Shown here: one piece after another, positions 12,150 through 24,680 of the stretch
Numbering within the stretch: position 1 is the stretch's first letter
How the letters are laid out: each line of letters opens with the position of its first letter
DNA from: Siphonodentalium dalli
Taxonomy: Eukaryota; Mollusca; Scaphopoda; Gadilida; Siphonodentaliidae
Direction of reading: 5' to 3'
Assembly: GCA_032622095.1 (NCBI GenBank)
Contig: CP136062.1
Span: 3,100,001 to 3,164,000 of the forward strand
Length of the DNA: 64,000 nucleotides
Position numbers and translations under genes: made by a program
The notes under the pieces: model-generated
Told to the model about the DNA's origin: nothing
Seen by the model: the letters and a program-made list of their open reading frames with translations, nothing else
The model's database searches: none

Positions 12150-12560
12150 CATTATTGAGGTCAATTTCAATTATGGTTCTAGTTCGATGATCTTTTTCTC
12201 TGATTTATGACTCTTTTTTACTTAGAAATTGCTATTTTCATGTTGTCCGGATAATAACTCCGGTGATTAATATTCGATCTCAACGAAACTTGGTAGCAGT
12301 AATAAACATTACATTATTGATGTAGAATTCGAATATCGTTCCGGTCAGATGATTTTTATTAGAGTTATATTCCTTTTTTCAGACCTGTAAATTGCCATTT
12401 TCATGTTATCAGAATAATTCCTGTTAATATCAATTATTCCCAACTAAACTTGAATAAATCAGGAATATCCATCACATTGTTCAAGACAAATTTGAATGTG
12501 GTTCAGATCTGCTGATTTTTGACAGAGCCATCTCCCTTTTTCGACTATAAAAATATAAAC
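12150..12560. repeat. ~160 bp tandem repeat, about three units
   Basis: Units start near 12152, 12311 and 12475 at CATTATTGANG. Each continues with a GGTTCNNNTCNGATGATTTTT block, a CCNTTTTTC block and an AAATTGCNATTTTCATGTT block. It resembles tandem families seen in molluscan genomes (from memory, not searched). Confidence 0.6.
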
Positions 12561-13129
12561 TGATTCCACTTTGAATCTGCCGATTATTATTCCATCATGT
12601 ACAAATTTCACACACATTTTGTTTTTTTCTGAGCTTGTGTCTCATATGGTTTATGTAGCACACTTGGTGACATGGTTCCGTGGCGGCTTGTTTTATGTAT
12701 AATCAGCTGTATGATCACAATATATGACATTTTGGACAAAATAAATACCTCGTTCGCAATTTGTGCCATTTATGCATGCACACAGTACATGTAAACTGCG
12801 CTTTGAGCGGACGTCACGATGCAGACATGGTGTTACCTGATTAATGACCTAAATTGCAAATAGGAAGGCCATTATAACCCCATTGCACGAATGATGTGGT
12901 ATGGCCATGGCTGGCGAAATTATTGGCAGCTACGAACGTTTGTTCACGACTCATGCAGTTTCGACGAATATTTAAAAAACATGTTGACGACCCCACCCCA
13001 TCCCAACAACACAGCGCTCCATATACAGAACATTTTGGACTATTCTATTAATCTAATATGATCTTACGAGACACGTAATGGAGCAACCACCAAGGTGATC
13101 ATCAAGTTCAATATAATTACAATGAAAGT
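12561..13129. other. No feature recognised
   Basis: A 24-codon frame opening at 12904 reads like coding sequence for a few residues, but it is short and lacks a splice donor I trust. Nothing else stands out. Confidence 0.35.
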
Positions 13130-13500
13130 GTCAATGGCGACTGGCAGCCATGTTTTTTTGCCGAATGACCCCATAATGACTCGTTCTCAATTACATGTCA
13201 ATGTTAACATCCATGAATAATTTCATGATGATCCGACTAAAGATAGCCTTTGTCAAAAGATTTAGTCATGCAAGGAGTAAAATCCAAGATGGCGTCCAGC
13301 GGCCATGTTTTATGGCCAATTGACCCCAAAATGACTCTATATGTCAGTATTAACCTCCAAGACAAATTTCATAATTATCAGACGAACACTCCGGTATGTA
13401 GCCCATGCTAATGGATTGAATTTTGAAATCCAAGATGGCCGCTGCTGGCCATGTTTTTTTTTTGCTGAATGACCCCAAAATGACTTGTTCCCATCTGCAT
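13130..13500. repeat. ~155 bp tandem repeat with AAGATGGCCGC core, three units
   Basis: This is the same family as 25030-26281. GAATGACCCC-like words fall at about 13163, 13318 and 13469. Units contain TCCAAGATGGC followed by a GGCCATGTTTT block. Confidence 0.8.
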
Positions 13501-14519
13501 GTCAAGCGCAATAATGGATTTTTCAAATTGCGCTTATAAAGCCCAATAAGGAATCTCTTAATAAGGAATATAATATGAACATAAGCTAGCTTAATTAACG
13601 AACCAAAGCTGACTAACATGGGTGCCCGTTTGGTGGGTTGGGGCAATTAACAGTTAGTGTGGTCATTCAACCAGTAAAACTGATGTTGTGATATGGCATA
13701 GCAGCTGAAACGACGATAAACCTCTATCAACCGACCAACATGGATGTCCATGTGGCTTCAAACTCACATGATTGAATAATTTTACAACTGGTACTTCAAA
13801 TTCATAAAGTTAGAAATATTCTAAATGTGGCCATTTTACACTGAATACCAAAGTTAGGGGGGTCAATCCCAGAAACCCTCCCACCAATTATGTGGTTCTA
13901 AACCCAGCTCATAAATCAACCCACAAGGTTAACAGTTCACATACGGTACATATGGGTAAATCTCATATTTCTGCCCCTATTTGAACCAAATATAAAACGA
14001 GAGGCCGATCACGATCGACAGATGTTTAACCCATACCTTGGCGATAGCGATTAGCTATAACTGATAATTGGTCAAAGATATGATCACAGTAATACATATA
14101 TCAGTACTTAAACATAAAATCAAAAGCTCATATTATATAATTTGTCTTAATAAGGGGTTAAAGTATTTGGGGTGGGTGAGTCGTTTTAAATCTCATAACT
14201 GTCCCTGTTCACACAAGGACCTCTCACTGTGAGATACAATGGTTTAGCCATTAATCAATTTGACAGATAGGATAAATAATTATCCAGCCAGCAGGTTGTT
14301 TATCTTTACCTTCATACAACGGCATTACATGCAACTATTGAAATACAATCTGCCTATTTTCAAAACAGGACATCACACCTAATTAATGATATACAATTAA
14401 AACAAATTAGTGTCAATGACATTTTTTTTTTAATTAAATAATTTTGTTATTATTATAAAAGTTTTTTTATATTTTTTGCCTGTTAAATTGAGCGAGGAAA
14501 TTCAAGATAAACATTTTTT
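13501..14519. other. AT-rich DNA, no gene seen
   Basis: The open frame on the minus strand at 13350-13646 runs from the tandem array into this region and is rejected as coding. Long T runs occur near 14423, 14465 and 14514. Confidence 0.45.
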
Positions 14520-14960
14520 TTTAAATTAAAATTTGGAATAAAAATAAAGGGGTCATAACTCCTTTAAAATAAATCGGATCAAACCCATATTCGAACTTGA
14601 TCTGTATTTTGGGCTGACAATCTCACATATCAAATTTGTTGTCAATCAGATAAAAAAATGTGTGAGTTTTTGCAGCATGCGTGAATTCTAAGTAAAAAGG
14701 GCCATAACTTTGTAAAAACAATCTTGGATCAAACCCATATTCGAATTGAACTGTATTTTGTGTTGTGAAACCTATATGCCGGTATATACTGTACAAAATT
14801 TGGTTTCGATCAAATAGAAAATGTTAGAGTTGTCGCATTATGCCTAAAGTGTCTACGGAGGGACAGACAGACATACCCGGTACAGATGGAAGGACGAACG
14901 ACGAGTGGCCAAACATTGACACTAAGTGTACCATACTATGGTATACATGTAGGTACCGGT
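14520..14960 (+). repeat. Two ~165 bp tandem units ending in a GGACAGACAGAC tail
   Basis: GGGNCATAACTNNNTAAAA followed by GGATCAAACCCATATTCGAA occurs at about 14549 and 14699. The tail near 14850-14900 (GGACAGACAGACATACC, GGAAGGACGAACGACGAG) matches the ends of dispersed repeats common in molluscs. The second unit is also the left edge of the segmental duplication. Confidence 0.6.
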
Positions 14961-15458
14961 ACACATAAACTTGTTATCTCATGTAGAGTACAAGAAAAAT
15001 ATATCAAACCTGGTGTGCCCCTTTAATATTTCTATTTACATTTGTAATCAATTGAAATCAATGTCGAAAAAGCTTTCCATTAATATATAAATAAAACAAA
15101 CTAGACCTACAGTTCTAAAAGTGTTATGAACAATTATTTTTTTTTCATAGACTGATACAGAGCTTTCAAGTTTTTAAAAATTTGAAAACCAAAGTTGTCT
15201 TCCCATGCAACCAACAAAATTCCAAAAAATCTACTAAACACAATCACATTATTAACTGCCAATAGTAATGCTATTAAACAATAAAACCAGATTACATGTA
15301 TGCCTTTAAGATGCACAATATATTGTCAATAACACTCACCAGTGGGTGCTAAAAATACATGTGAGGTTATTGGCGTTTAAAGCTGTTATCTCAGCGTTGA
15401 AAACGCACCCAATGCTGCTATTTGTGGTTATGTGTGCAGCAGATATGTGTAACATTAA

Positions 15459-15620
15459 AGGAAGGTACTCAATCTGATCAGACCGTCATAAATTACTATT
15501 TCTTTGGCTTCGGGTTTAACAAATAATTTATTCGAGTCGAGGAACCTACCCATCAACGCTCAGTGTGACCAGATATCATTTTTTGAAGTTTTGTTATATC
15601 TATTGTTTGTGGCCCAGAAC
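15459..15620 (+). mobile_element. Left part of a TTAA-flanked MITE (family TTAA-2)
   Basis: After TTAA at 15455-15458 and a few extra bases it reads GGTACTCAATCTGATCAGAC, then the CTATTTCTTTGGCTTCGGG block and GAGTCGAGGAACC. This matches the left half of 46540-46846. The right end with its inverted repeat is not recognisable, so the copy is broken. Confidence 0.7.
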
Positions 15621-16540
15621 ACGCTGTCAAAAGGATTACCAAGTATATGTCTGCCCGAGTCGTCAATGATCCAGTCATTCGCACAGACATTTGTTTAATA
15701 CAGTTCTTTATGCCAAATTTTTAATTAGTTTATGAATAGAACCTGGTGTGAAATTGTCTACAATGGAGGTTACGAGCAGTTTACCTCATCAAAATACAAA
15801 CCATTAATAGAACAATGCATATATGGCATCAGTACTGACAGTAGCTCGCAGACGAGTATGAATCGCCACACCGTAGCATTTCAACCAGGCTCTGCTCAAT
15901 GCTCATAATTAAATTTATGACCCAATGTATATTTGTTTTTATTTGATAATTTATGCAATAAGAGCAAATACGTCTCAATAGAAATATGCATTTTTTCAAG
16001 ACTGTGAGGACAATAATCGAATGGATCATCTGGACGATACAGACACTGTGAAATAACATCAACCCCAAGAACATTAACATATTTAGGATATTAAATACCT
16101 TCCAACGGTGCACATACAACACAACTAACAGAGCTATAAATATGACTTGTTACGTTGTAAGTTAAATACCATACCGAATCAACAGATATATATATATACA
16201 TGTATATAGGCCTATCATTACATGTACATGTATGTATGTAGATTGTGTTATCAATCAATTTATTGCCCAATATCGTGCATCTTTCAATTCGGTCGATTTA
16301 TCTTGATATACGGAGCGCGCAGACTCTCATTTCTTGTGCTTTTACTCAATGAGGTTAAATTTTATGATTTAGCCTTGAATCATTTCGTTTTCAAGTAGAG
16401 TTAATCTTGATTTTCAATTTAGTTCCATTGTTTACGAAAAATGTGCTATCAACACGCATGTCAGTGTTCATGTTAGTTAATGTCATCCTAACAAACCGCG
16501 GTCGAGGGGTGGAGCTTATTCAGCTTAATTTTATATCAAG

Positions 16541-16651
16541 ATGCCCGCAGCTGTTATCAGACGTCTATTGAAACAAGACAGCTGTCAATCAAGACTAGAT
16601 TTTAAATGTATTCGCATATCAATTTCCAATGCAATTTACAATTTACAATGA
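16541..16651 (+). other. 36-codon open frame shared by both duplicon copies
   Basis: ATG at 16541 within CAAGATGCCCGCAGC, stop at 16649. The copy at 34255-34365 keeps the frame with few changes; its start context CAAGATGGCTGC resembles a YY1-type initiator. A segment of it (LLKQDSCQSRL here) reads LLEQDGCQSRL in the plus-strand frame near 62690-62724. It may be a duplicated first-exon fragment. Function unknown. Confidence 0.2.
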
Positions 16652-18950
16652 AAATACATGTAATTGGTAGGGAATGCGATAAAAAATCTAGCCAATGCTG
16701 CACCAGGACTGGGTACATCACACAAGTGTACTCTATAAACATGTCCATACGGTACCCGGTATGCTATATGGAGAGTCGTGCATCCAGATTAAATGTCCTG
16801 TGGCTTCACACCAGTGATACTAGTATGTCCTCAAAATATATGGCAGTGTCAACACTGCGAATTACCGGTACAAATGTACATGTACATGTTCAAAATACTA
16901 CTACATGTAATTGGTCAGCTAATATAATTATGCAGCTACATGTACATGCTTACAGCTAGTTCAATTTGTGCAATAATTGGGCCCGGGACCACCGGGTGGA
17001 CCATATGCATTGGATACATATTTCAATTCAATCATGGCTTCAAAACATGCATTTGTGCTGACAAATTTGACACCACAGTTAGAATTGCTATATCTATGTT
17101 AATAGAAAAACTTTGGGCGCCTAAACCTTGACGCCCAGAAACAAAATGTCAACATAATTATTGTGCTCTGCATGGCGAAAAGAGTCCACGTGGGGCGCGC
17201 ACACATCACAGGATGTTGTTTTCGCCCTTGCATGGATATGCATTCATCCACAGTTGAAATAACTGTACTTGAGTCAGATTAAGTAAACTGCTGGGTATAT
17301 ACATGTATATGCATGTACATGTTGTATGTTAGCAATATTAAGCGCAAGATCCGCCCTTGATAACTTGAACAAATAAGGTTCATTGGATACAATTGAACAA
17401 TTTTTTTTGTCTTTGTTTGAAAACAGATCACTGAGATCAACAGACTGTTACAGTACAAGCGTGACACCAAATATTTTGTTATGTTTGTGCAGAAATAGTA
17501 ATTTTATCAAGAGAGTTAATAAGTCAGTGTAACATGTACATGTACTAGTATGTAAGACAAATCAGCAATGCATATATATATTCACTTCTATTAATTAAAT
17601 TTGAAATCCAGTTGCCATGTATCTTTGAAAGGTTTGTGTAATGTCAGTCACAATAACATAAGTTGACATGTTATTGTGCCGTATATTGGAATAAAATATA
17701 TTAAAAGCATTTTGCCTTTATATTTTCATGTAATGTCAGTCACTCAAACACTGAACTATTTGAACGATGCCATCTGATCGCTTGACTAAATTCGGAACAA
17801 TACAATATTTGCACATTACATGTAGCAGTAAGATTTTATAAAAATAACTAATGTGCCAGGAGGCTAATTACATATTAGGATATTCATCAGATTGATCAAT
17901 ACCAGATCTACCGTACTACCGGTATATTACTAAACTGTCGGCCAGTAAAGATTCATCGTGAATCCAGTGTACCGATATACATGTACATTTCAAATAATAC
18001 ATGTATCGTATTGCATCATATTTATCGCAATATGGGAAATAATAGAAGTTCTGAAGATGGGCATGTGCATAAGAGCAACACCTGCAAATGCAGCAATGTT
18101 CTCTCAACTTCTCAAGTACCGTATACATGTTAAGAAGGCAACCTACAAGTTAATTTTAAAAAATTCTCATTTAGTAGACCGAGTACTGACCCTAACGGGT
18201 AGTTGGGATAACAAGCTCAGAGGCGGACTGGCCGATCGGGATACCAGAACAATTCCTGATGGGCCCGAGGCCGTGGCGGGTATATGTGGTTGGGCCGCAA
18301 ATGAAACCGATGTGGGCCGCCACATGTGTTGTTTAACCAGCCTAATTGGCTAATAGTAATTTTGTCATTAAATGAACTTGTCAGCATCATATAACACCAC
18401 GTAAAGACCCCGTTAATCTCGAGGTTTTTACGGCAACTCCCAGCTGTAAATCCCGAAAAAAATTCACGCACACCTCATATTTATTGCAAATAATTAAAAT
18501 AGCGTTTTTTCTAACGTTCAAAGTTTTCAATTATGGATATGCTCCGACAAGGCACGAGTTTTGTCGAACCATCTTATTAGATTTATCCAAATTCACTTAA
18601 TCTACGCATGTGTGCCGGAAGTTAGTCATGGTATGAATGATCCGCTTTGCCCACAGCACATCTTTTTACAATCTGGGGCATTACGCGGGTGCCCTATCGA
18701 ATTTAGCAAATTGTCATATTGTATTATTCCACACATGTATTGTGGAAATATATAAAAACTAACCCAACACAAAACGACCTTATTCTAAAATACCGATAGA
18801 TAAGGAATAATTTGATAGTATTGAAATAACAAGAGATGGACTGTCGTCCGGTGCATACCCACTCGTGGCATACCGCCTAGTGTGGGCACATCGATAACTT
18901 ATCATGGCTATACTCAGACATATGAACCCAGAAATCAGCATTTTCATATC

Positions 18951-19850
18951 AACAAAGATGAATAACTATGGAACAAAAAACAAAACAAAACATTTGAATG
19001 TGCCACACATGTAAATGTCCTCATATTGGTGAACATCCATACAAAATTTCATGAGATCCGAACATTACTGTTCAAGTTACATGTATGAGCTGAACAGACA
19101 TAGGATGGACCAAACAGCCAACATTTCCAGATAAACAAAGATGAATAACTCTATAATGGAAAAGCGGAACAGAACAATGGAACCCCCTGTTGAATGTCCT
19201 CATAGCAGTGAACATCCATACCAAATTTCATTGAGATCCCAGTACAACTGTTGAAGTTACGACATGAATAGACACCAGACAGACCAAAAAGCCAACATTT
19301 CCAGATAAACAAAGATGAATAACTCTAGAATGGAAAATCCGAACAAAACGATGGAACACTCTATTGAATGCCCTCATAGTAGTGAACATCCATACAAACT
19401 TTCATTGAGATCCCAGCACGACTGTTCAAGTTATGCCATGAACAGCCACCAGACGGACTAAAAATCCAACATTTCAAGATACTAGTATTAAAACAAAGAT
19501 GAATAACTCTAGAATGGAAAATCCGAACATAACAATGGAACCCTCTTTTTAATGTCCTCATACAGGGTAGTTGTGAACATCCACACCAAATTTGGTTGAG
19601 ATCCCACCACAACTGTTGAAGTTACGATATGAACAGACACCAGACGGACCAAAAAGCCACTATTCCAGATAAACAAAGATGAATAACTCTAGAATGGTAA
19701 ATCCGAACAAAACGATGGGACCCTCCATTTAATGTGCTCATAGTAGTGAACATCCAAACCTAATTTCATTGATATCCGAGCACTTCTGTTCAAGTTATGA
19801 CATGAACAGACATAGGACGGACGTATGTACGGTACACACAGACGGGCAGG
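18951..19850. repeat. ~180 bp tandem array inside the hAT-like element
   Basis: AACAAAGATGAATAACT recurs at about 18951, 19134, 19308, 19492 and 19673, each followed by GAATGGAAAATCCGAACAA, ATGTCCTCATAG, GTGAACATCCAYACC and a TCAAGTTATGACATGAACAG block. The array ends in GGACGGACGTATG, like the tail of other mollusc-type repeats. It is absent from the shorter element copy at 22538-23158. Confidence 0.85.
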
Positions 19851-20340
19851 TGCAAAACAGTATACCCCCTTTTTTCTTAAAAGGGGGTATAATAAAGGTG
19901 ATCGGCTTTGCCCGGGCAATCCGCTTTGCCCGGGTTTCCCCTACAGTTTTCATTTTTTTCTCACCCGGGCCGAAAAACCATGGACAGCCCGATGTGTCCT
20001 TGTCTCTTGTCCGTAGCCGTGTGCATTTGTCTGGAGTTAGACCGCTAGATGTTATAATTTATGAAATTGTTCAGGTAAATATAACTGAATGGTCTCATAC
20101 AGGCAATATATAGAACCATGAATATGAATATATATGATATTAGGCCAGAGCACTGAGGTGCAAGGGGTTCCAAATGGAATTATGCAAACACATGTATTTG
20201 GTCTGATTCTGATTCAAGGGGGGAGGGGTGGGGGTGGTGCAGTTGGAATTTCCCCAAGGTGGACACCCCCTGAACAGATTCTGATTCAAGGGTGCAGTTG
20301 GAGTTTCCCCAAGGTGGACATCCCCTGAACAGATTCTGAT

Positions 20341-20822
20341 TAGAGGTGCCATGATTATTTATTTTGATAATCGATAATCGGTTGTCAATAATCGATTTAT
20401 AATCGATTAATCGTACCTAATATCAACAGTGGATGTACCTTATTCCGTAATATGGCCTATTGGGTGGGTGTTGAATCTGTTGATTAAAATACTTGGCTGA
20501 TGCAATTTTTATGCTAATAATGTCCACCATAAACCACCGGTAATGACTAATGAGCACAATGTTCATGTATTCAATACCAGCACATGAGTTTCATTTAGCA
20601 GTCACCGCACGATAAGTGATAGACTGTACTAGTAATATCTAAGTACCAGAATGCTCATGTTGTCAGACTCTTTCTGATGCACGATCAAAGGTTGTTAAAC
20701 TGTAAAACAAACACGGTATTCAATAATACCCAGCACGTCGTCAGAAATAAATAACAGAGATTATTCGACTATGGAAATGGTAATCGATTATCGGATTTAT
20801 ACGATTAATCGTGGCACCCCTA
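20341..20822. mobile_element. Nested hAT-like MITE, copy A (482 bp)
   Basis: Termini TAGAGGTGCCATGATTATT and, inward from the right, TAGGGGTGCCACGATTAATC. A perfect 8 bp direct repeat ATTCTGAT lies at 20333-20340 and 20823-20830. Several TAATCGATTATCG-type palindromes sit near both ends. TAGGGGTGCCACGATT-like ends are familiar from hAT-type MITEs. No coding sequence. It interrupts the larger hAT-like element. Confidence 0.9.
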
Positions 20823-21565
20823 ATTCTGATTCCAGGGGGGGGGGCGGTGCAGATGGGCCGGTATTATATTAATTTCCCGGGCCGGTTTTTTGGCCCAGTC
20901 TGCCTCTGAATACGCTACATGTAGATAATGATGGATAATGCAATGTTCTTTTGCAAATACCTCCCTTCAGACTATCTAGTGACCTACAATGTACATGTAC
21001 TGGTATGGTACATGACAATTTTGTTTAACTTTTAGAAATTGACATTGTTTGAAAATTCATGGATAGGGCACATCCTTAATTACATGTACATGTATGTGTA
21101 TTTGACTCATCTAACATGTACATGTAGATAACTACATGTACATGTATAAAACTGCATTTTAGTTTAACATGAACTCCATCTCCATCTCCAGTACATGTTG
21201 GTTCTGATATTTAGTGTACAGTGACATGTATCGACTAATCGTATTGTTGATAATGTTTCACAAATTCATATTGTATCGCTGATCATGTATCGCGTCTCAT
21301 ATCTTACCGTGTCCAAACCGTGTATTGTTAAAAAAGCCCCACTGTACTGCCCTGTCAGAGTAAATGACTAACTGAACCGGATTGGCACCCCACTGGGCCA
21401 GGTAGACTTTTGGTAAGGACTTTAAATGTGGCTATCAAATGCAAGACAACCACTGAGAGGAGTGCATGGTTAAAACGCATGTAAACATCAACTGATATAT
21501 GAAACAGTAACTTCCAGTACAATTGCGACAAGCTGTACATGTATATAACTGTATCAGCAGCCGTC

Positions 21566-22165
21566 AATGAATATAACCACGGTTTCTTTTAATACTGCAT
21601 ATAATGCAGTCACAGAACTGTTAATTATCATGGAGTTATGGTTTGACTGCAGTCATAAATTCACATTAAATAACCCCAGTTACTAGGTCAATTACTTACT
21701 GGTAGGGCAGTACAGTAGTATGTGTACTATTAACTTTACATAGTCTGAGCTGGTTGTTTGAATAGCTGTATGTACATCAATATAGTGAATATTCCATACA
21801 TTCTTTTTGTGCTTTGTATAATACAGTTCTGTTATATACAGGTAATACTTCATGCTTAGACATATTACCAATATGTACTTGTTTGGGTGAGTGAAAGCTA
21901 CCGTACATGATGACGTTCATCGAGTTTCGTTTAAATTGACATGACATTTCTCAATGAATATAACCAGGGTTCTTTTTAAACTGCATATAATGCAGTCACA
22001 GAACTGTTAATTATTTTGGAGTTATGGTTTGACTGCAGTCATAAACGCATATTAAATAATCCCAGTTACATGTACTTGGTTGAGTACTTACATGCAGGGC
22101 ACTACAGTAGTACCGTATCTTTACTATTAACTTTACACAGTCTGAGCTAGTTCTTTGAAACTTTG
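21566..22165. repeat. Internal direct repeat, ~200 bp, offset ~390 bp
   Basis: The block from TCAATGAATATAACCA through CTGCATATAATGCAGTCACA and GACTGCAGTCATAAA to TAGTCTGAGCTNGTT occurs at about 21566-21770 and 21952-22160. CTGCATATAATGCAG is a palindrome. In the other duplicon copy the second unit is cut at the duplication edge. Confidence 0.8.
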
Positions 22166-22335
22166 AATGGCTTAGGGACCTGCGAATATACGAGAATCGA
22201 TTCGATTCGATGTCGATATCGGGCACCCGATTCAAGATCGACACCGAATCGACCCACTGATTCAGATATTTTTGAATCGGTATTTACTTTGGTGTAGTCT
22301 CGTTTTTTTGCATCTAAATAACTAGTATCCACTTA

Positions 22336-22445
22336 ACCACGGTGCGCTTAGCGTGGCCACCGCGGCCGAAATGCAACAACACTGCGTCTCCACTGGCTAA
22401 CTACAGTTGGGCCGCAGTGTACTTGCCATTCAGCCATGGTGTAAT
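22336..22445. repeat. Dispersed ~108 bp repeat, copy 1
   Basis: It matches 26538-26645. Shared parts include CACGGTGCRCTTAGC, GGCCACCGCNGCC, GGCTAACTACAGTTGGGCC and CAGCCATGGTG. It is GC-rich compared with its surroundings. Origin unknown. Confidence 0.6.
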
Positions 22446-22537
22446 TGCAGCGGTGTACGTTCATTCAAGGGGTACTGTACGCCAATTTCAATAAATTCCC
22501 GGTAACAATTGCGATCTAATATCAATATTATATTTCC

Positions 22538-23158
22538 AGGGCCGCCACATGTGTTGTTTAACCAGCCGAATCAAATGGCTAATCGTAATTTTGTCATTAA
22601 ATGAACTTGTCAGCATCATATAACACCACGTAAAGACCCCGTTAATCTCGAGATTTTAACGGTAACTCCCAGCTGTAAATCCCAAAAAAATTCTCACGCA
22701 CCCCTCCCCCAATCGAAATTTACAACAAAATAGGAATGCTTCAGTTGATGCCAGTCTAGATGCTAGGATTCGCGATTTTCTTGTATAATTTTCAAAATTT
22801 TCTCACCCAGGGCCGAACAACCATGAAAAGACCGATGTGTCCTTGTCTCTTGTCCGTAGCCATGTGCATTTGTCTGGAGTTAGACCGCTAGATGTTATAA
22901 TTTATGCAATTGTTTTCAGGTAAAAATATCTGAATGGTCTCATAACGGGAATATATAGAACCAAGGTTTATGAATATATAGGATATTAGGCCAGAGGTGC
23001 AAATGAAATTATGCAAAAACATGTATTTTGTCTGCATCTGATTCAAGGGAGGGGGGTGCAGTTGGAAGTTCCCAAGGTGGACTGTGGACACCCCCCGAAC
23101 AGATGGGCCGGTATTATATTAATTTCCCAGGCCGTTTTTTTGGCCCATTCCGCCTCTG
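22538..23158. mobile_element. hAT-like element, shortened copy C
   Basis: It begins inside the element (GGGCCGCCACATGTGTTG) and ends with the right terminus TTCCGCCTCTG at 23158. The first ~100 bases with the left inverted repeat are missing, and it lacks both the ~180 bp array and the nested MITE. It retains the GGCCAGAGGTGCAAATG and GGGCCGGTATTATATTAA blocks. It may preserve an earlier form of the element or be a deletion product. Confidence 0.8.
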
Positions 23159-24439
23159 TGACCATACATAACATACATTTTACGTCGATGTCACCGCTGA
23201 CAACTGAGTGCGGAGTGGGCAGAAATACAACTGAGTGAGCACATCGATTGAGCCGTATTTATACTTGTGTATATAAACGCTCTTTAAAAACAACACCACA
23301 TGTGCGGACAATCCTTAATCATTAAACCATCATTCAGGGAAGAATCCAGAGATACAATGTAATTTGGGGGCAACTGTTTCCAGCAGAGGATGTACCGATA
23401 TCCCAATATAACTTTAAAATACGGCTTCTACACCGAACCAACACAGATACAGATGCATATATTATAAATATGACATAATATTTCTGATTTAAAAATTTAA
23501 CATGCAAATGAAGACCGTATTGCAACTGCAGATGTTTATTTACAGCGCATATTGTTGAATTGCCTTGAAAATTCAGGTTGACTCAATACTGTCCACTAGG
23601 AGCTTGGGGTCATTTAGGATTCTCAAGTTTGGGCGCCCATACCTGTATCAGGTATCAAAACAGCCCTGGAAATTTCCCTGCCATCAATTCCAACGACAGT
23701 GGCTGGGTGAAAGGTGAAAGAGTGCTCGGACATTCTCAGAAGCGGTGTGATCGAACTCTATTGGTTCCGTAACAATGATTCGATTCAAGATACGATATTG
23801 AATCGTTTGCCTGATTTGATTCGAGATTCGATTCGAAATGAAAACACCCGATTCGCAGGGCCCTAGCCACCGCCGGTAGAATTCCTATAAATTTCCCACT
23901 TTCAGTTTGTTTCCCGGGAAATCGAACGCGTTGGTTCTTCAACAAGCTTCTTTGTATAGTACACATCTTAATTGGATTGACAATATGTGCATTTCAGTAA
24001 AATACTCCCCTCAGGACAAGAACCAACAGTCATGACTTTTGATTAGTTTCAGTTTGATGTTGGGAAGTTATATTGTATAATAGTTTGTACAAAAGGAACG
24101 GCATTAATTTTTTTTTTTTGGTTTGAAGCTTTAAGTCGAAGGTGGTGAGCTCATAGTCTGTTTGAATTTAGACTCTGATTTCTCACATGCCCTGATGTAT
24201 GATTGACCTAATTTATACTCGGAGTTGCTACCTATAAGACCCACTCTTTCGATGAACCCTTGTGCATGTCTGGATTGAAATGAATTATAATCATATCACG
24301 ATATAAGGCCTAAGTGAATCCTATTTGATGGGAATACACATCTAAGAAGTTATTTTTTTTATAAGATTAAAACAGACAGATACATGTACTAGTATATCAC
24401 AGCTTATGCCAGTGGTTTAGCTGTGGTTCGTTAATAATG

Positions 24440-24680
24440 CTAGCTATATGGTCATATTAGTATTCATGTTGTCGAAATATCTGATACATTATCAAAGGTT
24501 GTTAACCCCCTCGGTTGTAGATTAAAAGTCTGTCAAAGTGTACAATCAGGGTATTCAACAATAACTGGCATTTTCCAACGTCCGAAATAAATAACGCAGA
24601 TTAATCGAAAACAGAATTGGTAATCGATTATCTGTTTTATCAACAGTTCATCGATTACAAGATTAATCATGGCACCCCTA
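24440..24680. mobile_element. Right half of the TAGGGGTGCC MITE
   Basis: It aligns with 20640-20822: CAAAGGTTGTTAA, GTATTCAATAATA-like, AAATAAATAACRCAGATTA, TGGTAATCGATTATC and the terminus GATTAATCATGGCACCCCTA ending at 24680. No left end was found, so the copy is truncated. Confidence 0.65.

Larger units (their letters stand above)
18218..20908. mobile_element. hAT-like DNA transposon, non-autonomous, copy A
   Basis: The ends are imperfect inverted repeats: CAGAGGCGGACTGGCC at 18218 and, read inward from 20908, CAGAGGCAGACTGGGCC. They are flanked by AACAAGCT (18210-18217) and AATACGCT (20909-20916), an 8 bp duplication with two differences here and one in the sister copy. Eight-base duplications and CAG-type ends are typical of the hAT superfamily. 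No transposase frame is present in the 2.7 kb, which holds a ~180 bp tandem array and a nested MITE. The related site at about 10970 (AATAAACT) has no insert, which defines the ends independently. Confidence 0.88.
14693..22081 (+). repeat. Segmental duplication, copy 1 (~7.4 kb)
   Basis: It aligns end to end, same orientation, with 32401-39981. The left edge is TAAAAAGGGCCATAACT (14693 and 32401) and the right edge CCCAGTTACATGTACTTGGT (ends 22080 and 39980). Outside these edges the sequences are unrelated. Most stretches look 95-98 percent identical by eye, with small indels. It contains a TTAA-element fragment, the hAT-like element with its nested MITE, and an internal direct repeat. No working gene is seen in it. 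Confidence 0.92.
22173..23865. mobile_element. Remnant(s) with TAGGGMCCTGCGAAT hAT-like ends
   Basis: TAGGGACCTGCGAATA starts at 22173 and its counterpart TAGGGCCCTGCGAATC reads inward from 23865. Both are followed by GATTCGA-rich palindromic sequence. The 8 bases outside (GAATGGCT and GCCACCGC) do not match, so this may be one rearranged element or the ends of two. Part of the CAGAGGCGG element lies between them. No transposase was seen. Confidence 0.5.

Noticed and set aside
16606-16959. 117-residue plus-strand open frame in the duplicon
   Set aside because: Its translation of TACATGTA-rich sequence is not conserved as protein in the copies at 34409 and 8340.
17958-18353. 131-residue plus-strand open frame
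   Set aside because: It crosses the left end of the hAT-like element, and the sister copy at 35681 diverges in frame length; no domain is visible.
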